A DNA stretch of 64,000 nucleotides from Planctomycetota bacterium (GTDB lineage Bacteria > Planctomycetota > B15-G4): positions 167,691-231,690 of the forward strand of contig JAJDEP010000010.1 of NCBI GenBank assembly GCA_029259715.1, given 5' to 3'. A program made the position numbers and the translations under genes. The notes under the pieces were generated by a model. It made no database searches. It was not told the DNA's origin and saw only the letters and a list, made by a program, of their open reading frames with translations. Of this stretch, positions 1 to 8,205 are shown piece by piece (the stretch's first letter is position 1; every line of letters starts with the position of its first letter).

Positions 1-257
1 AAGCGCCCTCGGAACACCGCGGCCGCGGGGTGCCGCAGGCTGAGGTACGAGCGCACCTGGGATCGCAGCGTGGCCTCGAAGCTGCCCGATTCCTCGGAGC
101 GGAAGAGCACCGCGCCTGCGTAGCTGAGCACCCAGCCGACCTTGTCGCCGCGAAAGACGTAGAAGGGCTCGGGGTGTTCGTCGGCCCGAGCGTCATCCGG
201 AACGGACGGAAAGACGCGCTCCACCAGCGTGAAGTCGTTGGCCCGGACAGCGATCAC
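1..257 (-). CDS. Partial hypothetical protein, N-terminal part
   Basis: This is the beginning of a leftward gene that runs off the left edge of the window. An open frame with strong GC preference at third codon positions reads from a GTG at 257 to base 1 and gives about 85 residues. The frame contains FYVFRGDKVGWVLSYAGAVL followed by a mixed polar and hydrophobic stretch. I do not recognise the family. The frame stays open a little upstream of the GTG to a TGA near 305, with a GGAGGAG sequence just after that stop, so the true start could be slightly further out. It is transcribed divergently from the exoprotein gene at 552, with about 290 bases between them in which I see no other gene. Confidence 0.5.
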   Translation of the reverse strand, partial: MIAVRANDFTLVERVFPSVPDDARADEHPEPFYVFRGDKVGWVLSYAGAVLFRSEESGSFEATLRSQVRSYLSLRHPAAAVFRGR

Positions 258-551
258 GCCGAACGGCGTCGAGAAGCGTCGCTGGCTTGACCAAGCCAGA
301 CGGAGCTCTCCTCCTCAGGTCTTCGCGCGGTATCGCTGCACGCGTTGGACTCCGCTCGCCACCACCGGTCAGGCCGGCGCCATCGCCCTCACCAAGAGGC
401 CCGCGCATTCCGGCTCGCAGAGGCTAGCAGCCGATCCCGCGACTCACCACGGACTCCTCCGGCGTCAGCGCGGCCCGCCCCGTTGCGGAGGGGTGATATC
501 ATCGCCGCGCTCGTGAACACCTGATCCCCGAATCGGTGAGGTGCTCGATCC

Positions 552-3503
552 ATGCGGACGCAAACCTCCCTCGTGGCGCCCGTCCTCCTCGGCAGCGTGA
601 TCCTGTTCGCCGGCTTCGTGGTGTCCGACTCGAGCGTCACCCGGGACACGTCGACGAGCGCCGCCGCCGGAGCATCGTCCGCCCCGCACGGCCCCGCCCA
701 CGGCCCCGCGCCCACGCCCGCGCAGCTCGCCGGCGCCGAACGCGCGCTGGCCGCCAAGCGCAGCAAGCTGGAGACCCGCGGTCCGAAGGCCTTCGACCAG
801 CCCGACAAGGCCGCCGAGTTCTTCCTTGAGCAGCGCTTCGTGCCCGGCACGCGCTCGTTCCCCGCCGAGAGATTGTTCGTCGAGGACCAGCGCCTGCGCG
901 AACGGGAGCGCCGGCTCGATCTCGAACGGGCCTCCGCCGTCGCGAACGGCGACGAGGCCGACGCGCCGGGCGGCATCACCGCCTGGGACTGGCTCGGCCC
1001 CGGCAACATCGGTGGGCGCACCCGGGCCCTGGCCATCGATCCGACCAACCCGCTGGTCATGTACGCCGGAGGAGTCGCCGGCGGTGTGTGGAAGTCCGTC
1101 GACGCCGGCGCCAACTGGAACACCACCGACGATCTGATGCTCAACCTGGCGGTGACCACCATCGTCATCGACCCCGTCGACTCGGACGTCATCTACGCCG
1201 GCACCGGGGAAGGCATCTACCCCCATCCGCTCATGCTCCAGGGGCTGGGCGTGTTCAAGTCCGTCGACGCGGGCGCCACCTGGTCGCAACTGAGCGGCAC
1301 GGTGGTGGGCGTGCCCACCGGCGCCTTCCACTTCGTGAACAAGCTCGTCATCAGCCCCAACGACAACGACCGCCTGTATGCGGGCACGCGCACGGGGGTC
1401 TGGCGCAGCGACGACGCCGGCGTCACGTGGACGCACCGGCTGGGCAACCCCACCTACCTCTCGGGGCCCAGCGACAGCAACGGCTCGGTGGCCGGCTGCC
1501 TCGACCTGGCCATCCGCAGCGACAGCGACCCCGACGTGCTCTTCGCGTCGTTCGGCAACCTCGAGAAGGACGGCCTGTTCCGCTCCACGGACGGCGGCGC
1601 GACGTGGCTCGAGGCGGTCATGCCGAGCAACATGGGCCGCACGACCATCGCCATCGCGCCGAGCGACAATGACGTGATCTACCTGGGCATGGCCGACAAC
1701 GGCACGGTCAATCCCGTTGGCCAGCTCGTGAACATCTACCGCTCCCTCGACGGCGGCCTGACCTACACCCCCCAGGTCGACATGGGCTCGCTCACCGGGC
1801 CCTGGCTCTACAGCAACCTCGTGTTCGCCACCGGCTGCTTCGGCACCGAGACCTACTCGCAGGGCTGGTACGACAACGCCCTCGCCGTCGACCCGACCGA
1901 CGCCGACGTGGTGTGGGTGGGCGGCATCGACCTGTTCCGCAGCGATGACGGCGGCGTGAACTTCGAGATCGCGTCGTACTGGTTCTTCTACCAGGACGAT
2001 CCGTGGCCGCCCTACCAGCTGCACGCCGACCAGCACACCCTCGTCTTCCACCCCGGCTACGACGGCACGACCAACCAGACGATGTACGTCGGCAACGACG
2101 GCGGCCTCTACCGCACCGACAACGCCCTCGCCGCGACGAGCCTCAACGACTGCCCGAGCAAGAGCGTCGACCCGCTGCCCGGCATCGTGTGGCAACACCT
2201 CAACAACAACTACGGCGTGACGCAGTTCTATCACGGGGACAGCGCCGCGGTGGGCGACGTGTACGTGGGCGGCGCCCAGGACAACGGCACCAGCCGCGTC
2301 ACCTCCGCCGTCACCCCCGACGCGTGGGACGCCATCTTCGGCGGCGACGGCGGCTACGTGGCCATCGATCACAGCGACCCCGACATCATGTACGTCGAGT
2401 ACCAGGGCCTCGGGAACATGCAGAAGTCGACGGACGGCGGCGAGACCTTCGTGCCCACCAACGAGGACATGCTCGGCGAGGAGGGCGCGTTCATCCCGCC
2501 CTTCGCCATGGACCCGTCCGACCCGCTGGTGCTGTGGACCGGCGGCCATTATCCATGGCGCACCACCGACGGCGCCGGCGTCTGGGAGATCGTCGGCCCC
2601 GACTTCCTCGACGCCGAGGTCATCTCGGCCATCGCCATCGCGCCGACGGATGGCAACGTCGTCTACCTCGGCTTCACCAATGGCTACGTGGCCAAGTCCT
2701 CCGACGCCCTCGCGCCGGCGCCCACGTGGACCGTCTACGAGGACGACCTCTGGGGCGCGTGGGTCAGCAGCATGGCCGTCGACCCGGTCAACCCCGACAT
2801 CGCCTACGTGACCTACTCGAGCTACGGCGTCGACCACATCCTGCGCACCATCGACGGGGGCGGGAGCTGGTTCCCCCTCGACGGCGACATCGTCTTCGGC
2901 GGCATCCCCGAGATCCCGGTGCACTGGATCGCAACGCGACCGTGCAACGGCAACCAGCTCTACGCCGGCACCGAGCTCGGCGTGTTCGTGAGCGACGACG
3001 CGGGCCTGACCTGGGACCCGGCCAACACCGGCCTGGCCCACACCATCGTCGAGTGCCTCGACTGGCAGGACTGCGACACGCTGGTGGCCTTCACCCACGG
3101 TCGCGGCGCCTACCGCACCGACCTCGCGCCCTGCCTGATCACCGTGGTCGTCGGCGGCACCTTCGGCGCGTTCGGCGTGCCCACGCTCACCACGAGCGGG
3201 CTGTTCACCGGCGGTTCGCTGGTGAACATCAACCTCACCAAGGCGCCGGCCAACGCGCCCACGCTGCTGTGGATCTCGACCCAGTCCGAGCCACTCCAGG
3301 CGCTCGGCGGCACCGTCCACGCCAACCCATTCGCCTTCCAGTTCCTGCTCATCGCCGACGGCTCGGGCAGCATCGACCTGCAGGGCTCCTGGCCCCAGGG
3401 CATCCCGGCGGGCAGTCAGTTCTGGCTCCAGTTCCTGGTGGAAGACCAGACGGTCATCGACGGCATCACCCTGTCGGACGCGATCCGCATCACCACGCCG
3501 TGA
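552..3503 (+). CDS. Secreted Asp-box (VPS10/sialidase-like) beta-propeller protein
   Basis: A 983-residue predicted exoprotein. Residues 1 to about 25 form a signal peptide or membrane anchor (VLLGSVILFAGFVV). The region from about residue 145 to 850 carries at least nine Asp-box motifs of the S-x-D-x-G-x-T-W type, for example RSTDGGATW, RSDDAGVTW and KSTDGGETF. These are known from sortilin/VPS10-like and sialidase-like propellers. The last 120 residues are a separate beta-rich domain starting with VVVGGTFGAFG and ending in DAIRITTP; from memory this style of C-terminus recurs in exported proteins of some planctomycetes. Catalytic residues of true sialidases are not evident, so a carbohydrate-binding or structural exoprotein is as likely as an enzyme. 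The start follows a GGTGAGGTG ribosome-binding sequence. Confidence 0.8.
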   Translation: MRTQTSLVAPVLLGSVILFAGFVVSDSSVTRDTSTSAAAGASSAPHGPAHGPAPTPAQLAGAERALAAKRSKLETRGPKAFDQPDKAAEFFLEQRFVPGTRSFPAERLFVEDQRLRERERRLDLERASAVANGDEADAPGGITAWDWLGPGNIGGRTRALAIDPTNPLVMYAGGVAGGVWKSVDAGANWNTTDDLMLNLAVTTIVIDPVDSDVIYAGTGEGIYPHPLMLQGLGVFKSVDAGATWSQLSGTVVGVPTGAFHFVNKLVISPNDNDRLYAGTRTGVWRSDDAGVTWTHRLGNPTYLSGPSDSNGSVAGCLDLAIRSDSDPDVLFASFGNLEKDGLFRSTDGGATWLEAVMPSNMGRTTIAIAPSDNDVIYLGMADNGTVNPVGQLVNIYRSLDGGLTYTPQVDMGSLTGPWLYSNLVFATGCFGTETYSQGWYDNALAVDPTDADVVWVGGIDLFRSDDGGVNFEIASYWFFYQDDPWPPYQLHADQHTLVFHPGYDGTTNQTMYVGNDGGLYRTDNALAATSLNDCPSKSVDPLPGIVWQHLNNNYGVTQFYHGDSAAVGDVYVGGAQDNGTSRVTSAVTPDAWDAIFGGDGGYVAIDHSDPDIMYVEYQGLGNMQKSTDGGETFVPTNEDMLGEEGAFIPPFAMDPSDPLVLWTGGHYPWRTTDGAGVWEIVGPDFLDAEVISAIAIAPTDGNVVYLGFTNGYVAKSSDALAPAPTWTVYEDDLWGAWVSSMAVDPVNPDIAYVTYSSYGVDHILRTIDGGGSWFPLDGDIVFGGIPEIPVHWIATRPCNGNQLYAGTELGVFVSDDAGLTWDPANTGLAHTIVECLDWQDCDTLVAFTHGRGAYRTDLAPCLITVVVGGTFGAFGVPTLTTSGLFTGGSLVNINLTKAPANAPTLLWISTQSEPLQALGGTVHANPFAFQFLLIADGSGSIDLQGSWPQGIPAGSQFWLQFLVEDQTVIDGITLSDAIRITTP

Positions 3504-3525
3504 CGCCGCGCACGCTCCCGCGCTC

Positions 3526-4329
3526 ATGATCGAGATCCGCCGCTCCCATGACCGTGGCCACGCCGATCACGGCTGGCTCGACGCGTATCACACCTTCTCC
3601 TTCGCGGAGTACCGCGACCCGGCGTTCATGGGCTTCGGCCCGCTGCGCGTGCTCAACCAGGACCGCATCGCGCCGGGCCAGGGCTTCGGCACCCACGGCC
3701 ACGCCGACATGGAGATCGTCACGCTGGTGCTCGAGGGGCTGCTCCAGCACGAGGACTCGTTGGGCAACGGCTCGACCATCCGGCCGGGCGAGGTGCAGGT
3801 CATGTCGGCGGGCTCGGGCGTGACCCACAGCGAGTTCAACGGTTCGCGCACCGAATCGCTGCACCTGCTGCAGATGTGGGTGCGGCCGCGAACGCGCGGC
3901 ACGCCTCCCCGCTATGACCAGAAGGACTTCGCGCCGGACACGCGCTCGGGACGCCTGCGCCTGGTGGTCTCGCCCGACGGCGCCGAGGGGTCGCTCTCCA
4001 TCGATCAGGATGCACGCCTGTTCGTCGCGCGCCTCGGCGCGGGCGACGAGGTGCACCAGCCCCTCGCGCCGGACCGCCTCGCATGGCTGCACGTGGCCCG
4101 GGGGCGCCTGCAATTGCACCAAGCCGGTAGCGGTAGCGGTAGCGGTAGCGGTAGCGGTAGCGGTAGCGGCGGTGGCGGTGGCGGTGGCGGTGGCGACAAG
4201 GGCAGCGACCTCGAGACCATCAACCTGGGCCCCGGCGATGGCGCCGGCATCCGGGAGGCGCGTTCATTGCTCCTGACCGGCGTCGAAGCTGCCGACATCG
4301 TGCTGTGGGACCTGCCGTCCGTCCGGTGA
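3526..4329 (+). CDS. Pirin-family bicupin protein with glycine-serine insert
   Basis: A 267-residue pirin family protein, possibly a quercetin 2,3-dioxygenase-like enzyme as for YhhW of E. coli. The N-terminal cupin has the expected metal ligands: His57 and His59 in GFGTHGHADMEIVTL, then His101 and Glu103 in GVTHSEFNGS. The C-terminal cupin is interrupted at residues 201 to 223 by seven Gly-Ser pairs followed by nine glycines, encoded by a hexanucleotide repeat. This lengthens a family member normally near 230-240 residues. The insert falls between two predicted beta strands, so it can plausibly be a flexible surface loop. The gene begins 22 bases after the Asp-box gene. Substrate is unknown. 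Confidence 0.87.
   Translation: MIEIRRSHDRGHADHGWLDAYHTFSFAEYRDPAFMGFGPLRVLNQDRIAPGQGFGTHGHADMEIVTLVLEGLLQHEDSLGNGSTIRPGEVQVMSAGSGVTHSEFNGSRTESLHLLQMWVRPRTRGTPPRYDQKDFAPDTRSGRLRLVVSPDGAEGSLSIDQDARLFVARLGAGDEVHQPLAPDRLAWLHVARGRLQLHQAGSGSGSGSGSGSGSGGGGGGGGGDKGSDLETINLGPGDGAGIREARSLLLTGVEAADIVLWDLPSVR
4126..4194 (+). repeat. In-frame hexanucleotide microsatellite
   Basis: Seven exact copies of GGTAGC (4126-4167) are followed by GGC and four copies of GGTGGC (4171-4194), all inside the pirin gene. The six-base unit keeps the reading frame, so copy-number change would alter loop length and not switch the gene off. Confidence 0.95.
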
Positions 4330-4364
4330 GGCCGGGTGCGCCCCTCGGACGTCGCGCCCCGCGT

Positions 4365-4877
4365 CTACCCGTCCAGCGTGGCCGCGACCATGGCGAGCTG
4401 GATGTCGAGGCCCTTCTTCACGCCGCCGCCGATGGCCATCATCACGCGGAAGACGGGCGTGTGCCACGTGCCCTTCGCGATGTCGGTGACGCCCGAGAGG
4501 GTCACGCGGCAGCCGTCTCCGGCGGGCTCGAGGGCGTACTCCCAGCGGCTCTCCATGGCGGTGGCCCCCGACGTCATGTGGCGCACCATGCGGCGCGGCG
4601 CCTCGGAGACCTCGGTGGTGACGGTGATCACCTCACCGTGTCCCATGTCCTCCGTCCAGACCGGGCCGGTGGGCGCTGCCGGCAGGTCCTCGATGGACTT
4701 CATCATCCGGCCGGTCATGGGATGGGCGCGCACGTCCTGCAGCGCGTCCCACACGGCTTGCACGTCGCGATCGAAGGCGACCACCGTCGCGCCTTCGTAG
4801 CGCACCGGCATGAACGAGCCGATCACGAACACCGACGCGACCAGGACCACCACACCGATCAAGACCCAGAGCACCAT
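4365..4877 (-). CDS. SRPBCC-family membrane-anchored protein
   Basis: A 170-residue protein with one N-terminal membrane helix (MVLWVLIGVVVLVASVFVIG) followed by an SRPBCC/START-like fold: FDRDVQAVWDALQDV resembles the first strand and helix of polyketide cyclase-like domains, and the C-terminal helix is GVKKGLDIQLAMVAATL. The fold binds hydrophobic ligands in many proteins, but no ligand can be read here. I use the ATG at 4877 because an AGGTG sequence lies upstream and the membrane helix then begins at once; the longer open frame to 5015 would add a low-complexity arginine-rich extension overlapping the divergent SRAP start. The gene is convergent with pirin and divergent from SRAP. Confidence 0.75.
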   Translation of the reverse strand: MVLWVLIGVVVLVASVFVIGSFMPVRYEGATVVAFDRDVQAVWDALQDVRAHPMTGRMMKSIEDLPAAPTGPVWTEDMGHGEVITVTTEVSEAPRRMVRHMTSGATAMESRWEYALEPAGDGCRVTLSGVTDIAKGTWHTPVFRVMMAIGGGVKKGLDIQLAMVAATLDG

Positions 4878-4985
4878 GCGTTTCACCTCGCGCCCCCGCC
4901 CCTCGTCGAAAGCAGGGTCCGCCTGTCCCACCGGCCTTCCCCGCCCATCGCCGACCAGCATAACCGGCGATCCGGCGCCGGCGGA

Positions 4986-4991
4986 TAGACT
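4986..4991 (+). promoter_or_regulatory. -10-like hexamer for a probably leaderless SRAP mRNA
   Basis: TAGACT ends seven bases before the SRAP ATG at 4999, so a transcript starting at the usual distance would begin within one base of the start codon. No Shine-Dalgarno sequence is present. No good -35 box is seen. Confidence 0.45.
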
Positions 4992-4998
4992 GCGACCC

Positions 4999-5748
4999 AT
5001 GTGCGGACGCACCACCCACCTCTACAGCTGGGAGGAGGTTGCCGAGTACTTCGGCATGACCTGGGCCGAGCCCCTCGTCGAGTTGCAGCCGCGCTACAAC
5101 GTCGGACCGGGGCAGGCGGCGCCCGTCGTGCGCATGGATGTCGAAGCCGGGCAGCCGCGACTCGACGCATTGCGTTGGGGCCTCATCCCGGGCTGGGCCA
5201 AGGACCACAAGATCGGCTACCGCACGATCAACGCCCGGGCGGAGACCGTGGCGAGCAAGCCGGCCTTCCGCAGCGCGTTCAAGCGGCGCCGCTGTCTCGT
5301 GCCGGTGAGCGGATTCTACGAGTGGCAGAAGCTGCCGGCCGCGGGCGCCAACGCGGGCGGCCGCAAGGGCAAGCCGGTCAAGCAGCCGTGGCTGCTGCGC
5401 CCGGCCGAGGGATCGATCCTCGCCCTCGCCGGCCTGTGGGAGCGGTGGCAGCCGAAGGACGCCGGCGCCGAGGGCGGGAGCGACGTGCTCGAGAGCTTCA
5501 CCATCATCACCACCGAGGCCAACGCCACCATGGCCCCGCTGCACGACCGCATGCCGGTGATCCTGCCGCCGACCGAGCACGCCCTGTGGCTCGACCCCGA
5601 GCTCGACGACGCCGAGGTGTTGCAGGGCGTCCTGCGACCGGCGCCCGAGGGCCTGCTCGCCCCCGTGCCCGTGAGCACCCACGTCAACCGCGTGCAGAAC
5701 GACGACCCCCGCTGCCTCGAGCCGGTTGCGCCTCCCCTCATCGGCTGA
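4999..5748 (+). CDS. SRAP/HMCES-type abasic-site DNA-protein crosslink protein
   Basis: A 249-residue member of the SOS response-associated peptidase family (YedK in bacteria, HMCES in eukaryotes), which protects abasic sites in single-stranded DNA through a covalent bond to Cys2. The start must be the ATG at 4999 because the catalytic cysteine has to be residue 2 after removal of Met (MCGRTTH). The other conserved elements are present: WGLIPGWAKD, RTINARAET with the active-site Asn, SGFYEWQK with the Glu, and HDRMPVIL with the His. A hydrophilic loop rich in Gly and Lys follows the YEW motif. The gene is transcribed divergently from the SRPBCC gene and looks leaderless. Confidence 0.92.
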   Translation: MCGRTTHLYSWEEVAEYFGMTWAEPLVELQPRYNVGPGQAAPVVRMDVEAGQPRLDALRWGLIPGWAKDHKIGYRTINARAETVASKPAFRSAFKRRRCLVPVSGFYEWQKLPAAGANAGGRKGKPVKQPWLLRPAEGSILALAGLWERWQPKDAGAEGGSDVLESFTIITTEANATMAPLHDRMPVILPPTEHALWLDPELDDAEVLQGVLRPAPEGLLAPVPVSTHVNRVQNDDPRCLEPVAPPLIG

Positions 5749-5821
5749 TCGGGATCCCGGGAAGGCGATTCGGTTCCGCCGGATGATTGCGATTCGACTC
5801 CTCACTGGCCATCGTGTCGGC

Positions 5822-5923
5822 ATGGCCAGGGCGCAACCCGAGCACCACGACGGCTTCATCGTGTCGGCCGTCGAGTGGATGGCCGAGGGCAAGCCACGCA
5901 ACTGGAAGTCCATGCAGAAATGA
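5822..5923 (+). CDS. Possible 33-residue ORF coupled to the haem protein
   Basis: A short open frame MARAQPEHHDGFIVSAVEW and onward to SMQK whose stop codon overlaps the next start in an ATGA junction (5920-5923). Almost all third codon positions are G or C, as in the neighbouring genes, which supports coding. There is no clear ribosome-binding sequence, and the frame stays open upstream to 5726. It could be a true small protein, a leader that couples translation of the haem protein, or the remnant of a larger gene. I recognise no family. Confidence 0.35.
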   Translation: MARAQPEHHDGFIVSAVEWMAEGKPRNWKSMQK

Positions 5924-6372
5924 CGCCGAGCAAACCATCCCCCATGCGCCGCTGGCTCAAGCGGATCGTCGTCACCCTGGCGGTGCTGCTGGTGTTGATC
6001 CAGGCCATCCCCGAGGGGCGCGACCACTCCAACCCGCCGGTGACGGGCGAGCCCGCGTGGGACAGCCCGCGCACCCGCGCGTTGTTCATGACCACCTGCG
6101 GCGACTGCCACAGCCACGAGACCCGCTGGCCCTGGTACAGCCACGTCGCGCCGGCCTCATGGCTCGTCCAGCAGGACGTCGAGGAGGCCCGCCGCAAGTT
6201 CAACGTCTCGTCTTGGAACCTCTCGCAGCGGCACGGCACCGAGGCCGCCCACGAGTACGAGAGCGGCGAGATGCCGCTGTGGTTCTACCTGCCGCTGCAC
6301 CCGTCGGCGAACCTCTCGGACGACGAGCGCGACGAGTTGCTCGCCGGCATGCGCGCGACCTTCGGGGACTGA
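5920..6372 (+). CDS. Haem-binding domain protein, membrane-anchored c-type
   Basis: A 150-residue protein with an N-terminal membrane helix at about residues 11-30 and a single c-type haem motif Cys60-Gly-Asp-Cys63-His64. The sequence around it, CHSHETRWPWYSHVAPASW and then QQDVEEARRKFNVS, is the hallmark of the small haem-binding domain family (Haem_bd in Pfam). It is probably exported and anchored in the inner membrane, where haem would be attached by a cytochrome c maturation system not seen in this window. The ATG at 5920 overlaps the stop of a short upstream ORF. An electron-transfer or sensory role is likely, but the partner is unknown. Confidence 0.85.
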   Translation: MTPSKPSPMRRWLKRIVVTLAVLLVLIQAIPEGRDHSNPPVTGEPAWDSPRTRALFMTTCGDCHSHETRWPWYSHVAPASWLVQQDVEEARRKFNVSSWNLSQRHGTEAAHEYESGEMPLWFYLPLHPSANLSDDERDELLAGMRATFGD

Positions 6373-6390
6373 CGCCGCCCGCCCCTGTCT

Positions 6391-6430
6391 CAGGATTCGG
6401 GTCCCAGGATTCAGGTCCCGGGAATCAGGG
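6391..6430. repeat. Stop-codon-anchored tandem repeat, period 14
   Basis: Two near-identical 14-base units (CAGGATTCGGGTCC at 6391-6404, CAGGATTCAGGTCC at 6405-6418) and a third partial unit lie between two convergent genes. Read leftward, each unit starts near a TGA-like triplet, and the innermost one supplies the stop codon of the gene ending at 6425. Confidence 0.7.
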
Positions 6431-7450
6431 CTCGATGCGCACGGCCAGCCGCCGGCCTGCGAGCACGTCGACCGCCTGGGTGAACCCGGTCCCGTCGGCG
6501 AAGCGCGCGCGCAGGGTCACCGGACCGGCCGGCACGCCGTCGAAGCGGAAGGCCCCCGCCGCATCGGTGCGGCTCGCGAAGGGATGGCCCACGACGAAGA
6601 GCTCCGCCGCCGCCTCAGTGTGATCGGGCAGGTCGCACGCCAGGGTGACGTCACCATGGGCGCGGCTGAACATGAACGACTTGTCGCCGTGGGCCAACAC
6701 CGGAAAGGTGAACAGCCAGCGGCCGGAACCGATGCGCGCCTGAGCCGCGTGCAATACCGCGTCGTGATTGCGCACCTGCACCGGTTGATGGACCTGCACG
6801 ACGGACCACGCCGGCAGCAAGGCCTCGGCCCCGATCTCGATCACGAGGGGCTCCTCCGGCGGCGGGAAGGCGTGGGCCTCCAGGCCGGCCGCGATCCACA
6901 CCAGGGCCCCCGGCGCCGGCCGTCCCTCGGCGTCGACCAGCCGCCCGTCGAGGATGCCGACGTCCGCGGGGTCGAGGCGGGTCTGCGCCGGTGCCGGCCG
7001 CACGGCGAAGGGCCCGGAACCGTGCGAGGCCGTGGGCGCGGGGGCCTGGCGGCCGGCCAGGTCGGGCGTGCCCGTGATCGACCAGAGGATGTTGGCCGCC
7101 AGGAATGTGACGGCGAATTTCACGAAGGTCAGCGACAGGGTGTCGAGCAGCCACCCCGCTCCGTTGAAGCGCCGCTCCCACACCAGCAGGCCCACGACGA
7201 TGAACGGGATCGGCACGTAGCTCCACCAGATCGTGGCGTCGAGCTGCGCGATGTCGATGGCCTCCCAGATCGGATGCAGGCCGAAGAACAGGCCCACGAC
7301 GAGGATCAGGCTGAGCCAATAGGAGCGCGGCGACAGGCGCAGCGGCTCGGCATCCGTCGTCGCGGCGCCTTCGTTCTCGGCGCCTTCGTTCTCAGGCGGC
7401 GACGGCGCGGTCACACTCGGATCGGACGATGAGGGGCTCGGGGTCGGCAT
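6425..7450 (-). CDS. Membrane protein with cupredoxin-like and carboxypeptidase-regulatory-like domains
   Basis: A 341-residue protein. The first 40 residues are hydrophilic and include a 15-base duplication giving ENEGA twice. Three membrane helices follow (YWLSLILVVGLFFGLHPIW, YVPIPFIVVGLLVW, FVKFAVTFLAANILWS). The C-terminal half looks like a beta-sandwich related to cupredoxins: VVQVHQPVQVRNHDAVLH and later CDLPDHTEAAAELFVVGHPF. The end, DAAGAFRFDGVPAGPVTLRA, is typical of a carboxypeptidase-regulatory-like domain. A normal type 1 copper site reads Cys-x4-His-x2-Met; here Cys and His are present but no Met follows, so copper binding is uncertain. The gene converges on the haem protein gene, which hints at a shared redox theme but proves nothing. 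Confidence 0.6.
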   Translation of the reverse strand: MPTPSPSSSDPSVTAPSPPENEGAENEGAATTDAEPLRLSPRSYWLSLILVVGLFFGLHPIWEAIDIAQLDATIWWSYVPIPFIVVGLLVWERRFNGAGWLLDTLSLTFVKFAVTFLAANILWSITGTPDLAGRQAPAPTASHGSGPFAVRPAPAQTRLDPADVGILDGRLVDAEGRPAPGALVWIAAGLEAHAFPPPEEPLVIEIGAEALLPAWSVVQVHQPVQVRNHDAVLHAAQARIGSGRWLFTFPVLAHGDKSFMFSRAHGDVTLACDLPDHTEAAAELFVVGHPFASRTDAAGAFRFDGVPAGPVTLRARFADGTGFTQAVDVLAGRRLAVRIEP

Positions 7451-7542
7451 GGCGTGAGGGCGCGCGCGGCCTGTTCGCCGTCACGCGCCCTCGGCGCAGC
7501 TTGTCGATCAGAGGTGTCCCGGTCCAGCGGGCGCTCGCGAAA

Positions 7543-8184
7543 TCAGCCGCGGGCAAGCGCGCGGTGCATGTTCGCCATCTGCTCGTTGCCCAATGTCTCG
7601 AACAGCACCGCCATGTTGTTGTGGGCGTCGTGCACGGGCAGCACCTGCAGCATCAAGGCGAAGGCCTCCTCGGTGCGCCCCATCAGGGCCAGGCCCACCG
7701 CGAGGTTGGCGCGGGCCCGGGCGTCGACGGGCTGGCTCGCCGTGGCCTCGGTGAAGTTCTCCACCGCGCTGGCGAACTGGCGCTTGACCAGATGGCACAT
7801 GCCGAGGTTGTTCAGCAGGACCGAGTCGTCCGGACTGACCTCCAGACCGGCGCGCAGGGTCTCGATGGCACTGTCGAGCATGTTGTTCTGCACGTACAGC
7901 TGAGCGAGGTCGTTGTAGGCCGGCATGTAGTCCGGGTAGTGGTTCAACAGGCGGTTGAGCAGGATCTCGCAGGCCGCGGTCCGACCCTGTGACTTGCTGA
8001 TGCGGGCGGCCGCATGCAGTGACTTGGCCGTCGGCGCCCGATCCCCATCGATCATGTTCGCGAGCACGTCGTCGGCGGCATCGCCCGAGGCGAAGTCGCT
8101 CTGGACGTTGTTGGTCGTGGTGCAGGCCGTCAGCCCGAGGGCCAGGGCCAGCACCGCCGGACCGATCATCTTGCGGGTGGTCAT
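7543..8184 (-). CDS. tadD: TadD-like TPR lipoprotein
   Basis: A 213-residue lipoprotein with the lipobox LGLTAC (Cys21), followed by TPR repeats such as YMPAYNDLAQLYVQNNMLDSA, then SVLLNNLGMCHL, then ARANLAVGLALMGRTEEA. Small TPR lipoproteins of this type (TadD) belong to Tad/Flp pilus loci, where they help secretin assembly or stability in the outer membrane. It is the last gene of the leftward Tad cluster, 21 bases after the preceding lipoprotein gene, and has a GGGGGAGAG ribosome-binding sequence. The symbol rests on position and domain, not on close sequence recognition. Confidence 0.75.
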   Translation of the reverse strand: MTTRKMIGPAVLALALGLTACTTTNNVQSDFASGDAADDVLANMIDGDRAPTAKSLHAAARISKSQGRTAACEILLNRLLNHYPDYMPAYNDLAQLYVQNNMLDSAIETLRAGLEVSPDDSVLLNNLGMCHLVKRQFASAVENFTEATASQPVDARARANLAVGLALMGRTEEAFALMLQVLPVHDAHNNMAVLFETLGNEQMANMHRALARG

Positions 8185-8205
8185 CGTCTCTCCCCCTTCG
8201 GTGGA

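Noticed and set aside
465..3527. A 1020-codon open frame on the minus strand opposite the Asp-box gene
   Set aside because: Composition is dominated by Val, Ala, Gly, Asp and Arg with no domain pattern; in GC-rich genomes the antisense frame of a strongly biased gene stays open by chance. The plus-strand protein has clear motifs.
4126..4194. Phase variation switch in the pirin gene
   Set aside because: The repeat unit is six bases, so changes keep the frame and cannot turn the gene off.
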